Assembly (NCBI GenBank): GCA_029262055.1
Contig: JAJDAD010000002.1
Coordinates: 1-64,000, forward strand
Direction of reading: 5' to 3'
From: Candidatus Zhuqueibacterota bacterium
Lineage (GTDB): Bacteria; Zhuqueibacterota; Zhuqueibacteria; Oceanimicrobiales; Oceanimicrobiaceae
Length of the DNA: 64,000 nucleotides
Within the stretch, counting starts at the first letter, position 1. Each line of letters starts with the position of its first letter. Below the pieces are notes generated by a model that had not been told where the DNA came from, did not search any database, and saw only the letters and a program-made list of their open reading frames with translations. Shown one piece after another: positions 60,869 to 64,000 of this stretch. The translations under genes and the position numbers were made by a program.

Positions 60869-62194
60869 GTGGAAAATCTCGTTCAACTAGTCCGGAATGC
60901 CGGTGTGGTCGGCGCTGGTGGCGCCGGCTTTCCAACCTACAAAAAAATTGATGGTAAGGCAGAGATTGTCATTGCCAATGGCGCCGAATGTGAGCCGCTG
61001 CTGTGCAAGGACCAGATGCTCATGCAGCACTACGCCGGGGAAGTGCTCGCCGGGATGCGTCACATCATGACGCACATGGGAGCTGAAAAGGGGATTGTGG
61101 CGATAAAAGCGAAAAACCGTGCAGCCATTGAGGCTCTTGCCGCACACCTGCCGGAGCAAATCAGTATCTTTGAAATGGCAGACGTTTACCCGGCGGGTGA
61201 CGAGTATGAGGTGGTTTACCATAGCACAGGGCGGCGTATCCCGGCCGGTGGCCTGCCGCTGGAAATCGGCGTGGTGGTGCAAAACATCGAGACACTGCTT
61301 AACGTCCGGCGCGCGGCAATGGGGATGCCCGTCACGCATTCGATCATGACGGTGCACGGTCACGTAAAGCACCCGCAGACTGCGTGGTTCCCCATTGGCA
61401 TGAGTTATGGCGACGTTCTGGAAGCCGCCGGCGGTGCAACCATAAATGATTTTGCGCTGATTGCCGGCGGTGCAATGATGGGTACGGTCGTGACGGATTT
61501 ATCCACGCCGGTGACGCGACTTTCGGGCGGCTTCATCGTCATGCCCACAGACGCGAGGCTAACCGTGCGCAAATCTCAAACCGAGCAAGCGTACAAACGA
61601 TTTGGCAAGTCAGCCTGCGACCAGTGCAGCCTGTGCACCGAGATGTGCCCGCGCTATCTCCTGGGATACCCGATTCAGCCACACCTGGTCATGCGCTCCC
61701 TTCTGACCACGGGCGAAATGAGCGAGACCCTGACCTTCTGGGCGCAGGCCTGCTGCGAATGCAACATCTGCACCCTCTGGGCCTGCCCCGAGGATCTGGA
61801 CCCACGCAATGTCTGCGTAACAACCAAAAGAGATCTGCGCAAGCACGATAAATGGCTGCCCCCGGACCAGCTACAGAATCTGACCAAAGACGTCCACCCC
61901 TTGAAGGAATACCGCAGCGTGCCGACCAAGCGCCTGACCCGCCGTCTCGGCTTAGGGAAGTTTAACGCAGACGCCCCGCTGCGGACGGATGGAGTCGAAG
62001 CTAAATCTGTTTCGATCCCGCTACAGCAACACATCGGAACGCCCGCGATACCGGTTGTGCAAACCGGAGATGTCGTGCAAGTTGGAGACGTGCTGGCAAA
62101 AGCCGACGAGGCCAGCCTCAGCGTTCCGGTTCATGCCAGCATCAGCGGAACCGTGCAGGCGGTAAACACAGCAATCCTGTTAGGGAAAAACTAA
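60869..62194 (+). CDS. pduS: PduS-like flavo-iron-sulfur protein (microcompartment-associated)
   Basis: The start is GTG at 60869. The 441-residue protein has the RnfC/PduS arrangement: GVVGAGGAGFPTYKK near residue 10 (flavin site), NGAECEPLLCKDQ, then an SLBB-like region. CDQCSLCTEMCP near residue 251 and CCECNICTLWACPEDLDP near 293 are two cluster-binding motifs, and the C-terminal VQVGDVLAKADEASLSVPVHASISGTV resembles a biotinyl/lipoyl-like hairpin. PduS reduces cobalamin or passes electrons inside bacterial microcompartments. Its partner PduT-like gene follows by 16 bases. Confidence 0.87.
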   Translation: MENLVQLVRNAGVVGAGGAGFPTYKKIDGKAEIVIANGAECEPLLCKDQMLMQHYAGEVLAGMRHIMTHMGAEKGIVAIKAKNRAAIEALAAHLPEQISIFEMADVYPAGDEYEVVYHSTGRRIPAGGLPLEIGVVVQNIETLLNVRRAAMGMPVTHSIMTVHGHVKHPQTAWFPIGMSYGDVLEAAGGATINDFALIAGGAMMGTVVTDLSTPVTRLSGGFIVMPTDARLTVRKSQTEQAYKRFGKSACDQCSLCTEMCPRYLLGYPIQPHLVMRSLLTTGEMSETLTFWAQACCECNICTLWACPEDLDPRNVCVTTKRDLRKHDKWLPPDQLQNLTKDVHPLKEYRSVPTKRLTRRLGLGKFNADAPLRTDGVEAKSVSIPLQQHIGTPAIPVVQTGDVVQVGDVLAKADEASLSVPVHASISGTVQAVNTAILLGKN

Positions 62195-62210
62195 ACAAAG
62201 GTACTCTTGA

Positions 62211-62759
62211 ATGGATAGAGCAATTGGTCTCATAGAGCTTACCTCCATCGCCAAAGGCTATGAGGTTGCCGACGCCCTGCTTAAAACAGCGACTGTGGAG
62301 ATTGTGTTCAATCGCACAATATGCCCCGGAAAATTCATGGTGATGGTCGCCGGTGAAACCGCTGCCGTCTCGGCCAGTATCGCAGCCGGGCTAGATATCG
62401 GCGGCGAAACCGTGGTTGACGATCTGATTATCCCCAACATTCACCCCGATGTTTTCCCGGCGATCAGCGGCACCCGGGTCATCGAAACCACGGATGCCCT
62501 TGGCATCATCGAGACCTTTTCCGTCGCGTCCATAATCGAGGCGGCGGATGCTGCCGTAAAAACCGCAGATGTGCAGTTGATGGAAATTCATTTGGCTATG
62601 GCGATTGGCGGCAAGGGGTACGCAACCATGACCGGCGATGTCGCGGCGGTCACTTCCGCCGTTGCAGCCGGAGCCGACTACATCCGCAATAAGGGCTTAC
62701 TGGTAAACAAGGTGGTCATTCCCCAGCCACGAGAAGAGATTCTCCGAGACAAAATCTAA
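62211..62759 (+). CDS. pduT: PduT-like tandem BMC-domain shell protein
   Basis: The 182-residue protein contains two BMC domains: IGLIELTSIAKGYEVADALLKTA with FMVMVAGETAAVSASIAAG, and ALGIIETFSVASIIEAADAAVKTA with GYATMTGDVAAVTSAVAAGA. PduT forms trimers with a central 4Fe-4S cluster and is thought to conduct electrons between PduS inside and the cytoplasm. The Cys ligand of the pore could be Cys38 in the first domain (TICPGKF). No other shell or enzyme gene of a microcompartment is in this window. Confidence 0.88.
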   Translation: MDRAIGLIELTSIAKGYEVADALLKTATVEIVFNRTICPGKFMVMVAGETAAVSASIAAGLDIGGETVVDDLIIPNIHPDVFPAISGTRVIETTDALGIIETFSVASIIEAADAAVKTADVQLMEIHLAMAIGGKGYATMTGDVAAVTSAVAAGADYIRNKGLLVNKVVIPQPREEILRDKI

Positions 62760-62979
62760 ATGTGCGCAGAGTGACTAATGTTGGGCGCTGGGTCCCAGAC
62801 GGAGGCAGGATTGCGCTCTTTTCTGATATCAATCCTGAAGAAAACGATATCATAAACCCGCGAATCAGGATGCTTGTGAAGAGGACTCTCGTTCAAAAAG
62901 GAGATGATCAAGAGAAGCATTTACAAAAGATATCTCGCCAATTCTGCGCTTATACTGACCGTTTGATCTGGTTATCTAG

Positions 62980-63348
62980 TGTGCTCGTCTTGACCTTGAC
63001 GGATGGCAATTTGGGGATTTGGTCTACCAAGACTTGCACACCCCGTTTTTACTGGTCCGCGCAGGCAGCCCGAATTCCAAAATAGAGTTTAATGACATTG
63101 TGTTTTCCCATGCAGGTCCTAATTTTAGCCAGGTGTGGGTAGAAAACACCGTGCACACCAGTTTCACCGATCTACCTTGTTTTGCCGACGAACTCGGTAT
63201 ACCAGATACGGGCAATCTTGCTCCTCGCAGAAACTTTCAAATCATCAGCAAAATCATATTGAGATTCTTTGATCATCATTTGATGCAGGGCAATCATGCT
63301 ATTTTCGACATGGCTGCTGAATACCCTGAAATAATCATAACGAAATAG
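62980..63348 (+). pseudogene. Fragment of a PAF-acetylhydrolase-like alpha/beta hydrolase
   Basis: This frame starts after a stop and has no credible initiation site. It reads LDLDGWQFGD, then HTPFLLVRAGSPNSKIEFNDIVF, and VENTVHTSFTDLPCF. These match the C-terminal part of PAF-AH-like hydrolases, with the catalytic His in TxHxSFTD. The N-terminal half with the nucleophile Ser is missing. The preceding 220 bases hold no recognised coding sequence. It is therefore a remnant. The 787-base region 62760-63546 otherwise holds nothing recognisable. Confidence 0.5.
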
Positions 63349-63546
63349 GTTTGGCCGTGGCTCCCAATGCCACGCCGACAATTAGCGGAGACTTCAGCAT
63401 CCGGGATCGTAAAATGGACATTCCAAAAGGGCACAACCGGTTAAATTGTCATGTTTTTTTGAATTATAATCCATAGATTCCTTTGCAAATTGACAATTCG
63501 GGCCTTAGAGGCCCGGCCCCTTCACATTGGTTTTTGTGTCAGATAG

Positions 63547-64000
63547 ATGAGCAAGACAGGACAGCCTTTTTTTGTTTTCGGCATTATTATCTGGTCGTGC
63601 GTGCTCTTCGCCCAGACGCGGTCGGCTGCAGCGGAAACTTTCGGAGTCTCATCGCTGCGGTCGGTTTCAAAACCCTGGCTGGAGCCCCGTTCCGAGTCCG
63701 AAGAAAAAGGTAAGGATGAAGAGGACGACGGGGAGGAGGAAGGCGTCGGCCGCTCCTTCCTTTTTAAAGAGCTGGTTCTGTCAGGCTTATACTCGTTCGA
63801 TGGCGTCACCGGGCTGCCGCCGGCCGATCTTTCCGAAGACCATTTCGAAATCTCACCCAGACCTCCGGGAAATTATGTTGGGCTGGATTACGTCAAGACT
63901 TTTACTTCATCGTCGTTTATCAACAAGGCGCTGCCGGATTGGCTGCCATTAACAGCCCTGGACCTTCATCCACGGCTGGTCTATGTTCGTACGGAAAAGA
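63547..64000 (+). CDS. Secreted protein of unknown family, 3' truncated by window edge
   Basis: An ATG at 63547 opens a frame that runs to the window end (151 residues seen). The N-terminus MSKTGQPFFVFGIIIWSCVLFAQT is a signal peptide. The mature part begins with a low-complexity acidic stretch (EEKGKDEEDDGEEEG), followed by a beta-rich region beginning RSFLFKELVLSGLYSFDGVTG. Family not recognised. It could be a surface or outer-membrane protein. The frame is real by length and composition; the start is the first ATG after an in-frame stop. Confidence 0.55.
   Translation, partial: MSKTGQPFFVFGIIIWSCVLFAQTRSAAAETFGVSSLRSVSKPWLEPRSESEEKGKDEEDDGEEEGVGRSFLFKELVLSGLYSFDGVTGLPPADLSEDHFEISPRPPGNYVGLDYVKTFTSSSFINKALPDWLPLTALDLHPRLVYVRTEK

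Noticed and set aside
1-64000. CRISPR array, insertion sequence, rRNA or tRNA
   Set aside because: I looked for regular spaced repeats, transposase motifs and typical RNA segments on both strands and found none that could be supported.

Overview
The window looks like chromosomal DNA of a Gram-negative, probably uncultured bacterium. The evidence is signal peptides, lipoboxes, a Tat-type leader, a LolD-like ATPase with an FtsX-type permease, a predicted outer-membrane beta-barrel, and a secreted protein with a C-terminal FlgD/type-IX-like sorting domain. Together with the many PQQ-type beta-propeller proteins and a PduS/PduT pair, this suggests the FCB/KSB1-Calditrichota-like part of the tree. 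That placement is inference. I saw no rRNA, tRNA, CRISPR array or insertion sequence.

Region 1 (1-26 kb, all + strand) is dominated by beta-propeller proteins: six intact ones, two of them fused to esterase-like domains that have lost both catalytic Ser and His. Interleaved is a possible carboxylate-to-alcohol pathway: a LuxE/PaaK-like adenylating enzyme, an ALDH-type acyl-CoA reductase and an iron alcohol dehydrogenase. A HemN/HemW-like radical SAM enzyme, an FAD oxidoreductase of the halogenase/geranylgeranyl-reductase type, a DUF3311 + SSS transporter pair, a glycosyltransferase and thioesterases follow. This may be an undescribed envelope or specialised-metabolite system.

Region 2 (26-40.5 kb): a more AT-rich sorting-domain protein and an ABC/FtsX pair on the + strand converge on a large phosphate locus on the - strand. 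That locus reads PhoU fusion, pstS, pstC, pstA, two PstB paralogues, a DUF47 PhoU-like protein and a PiT carrier. The two PstBs have complementary defects, so a heterodimer would have one canonical and one degenerate ATP site. PhoU carries a C-terminal arsenate-reductase/LMW-phosphatase-like domain whose nucleophilic Cys is Asp.

Region 3 (40-54 kb, mostly - strand): STAS protein, GNAT, aminotransferase, outer-membrane barrel, PsuG, a secreted thiaminase I with a C-terminal mannan-binding-lectin-like domain and two small downstream ORFs, a VOC protein, a TolB-like protein, and a transketolase-like enzyme with a cysteine-rich zinc-ribbon-like tail.

Region 4 (54-64 kb): a lipoprotein, an overlapping radical SAM/VTT/membrane-protein operon, an RraA-like protein, an FKBP, an RRM protein, and an isolated PduS-PduT pair, then decayed sequence and the start of a secreted protein. 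Two copies of a ~200-bp repeat (25.0 kb on +, 58.0 kb on -) contain a hairpin kept by a compensatory base change. Each lies just upstream of a gene in the same orientation. A second degenerate repeat pair lies at 50.2 and 51.2 kb.
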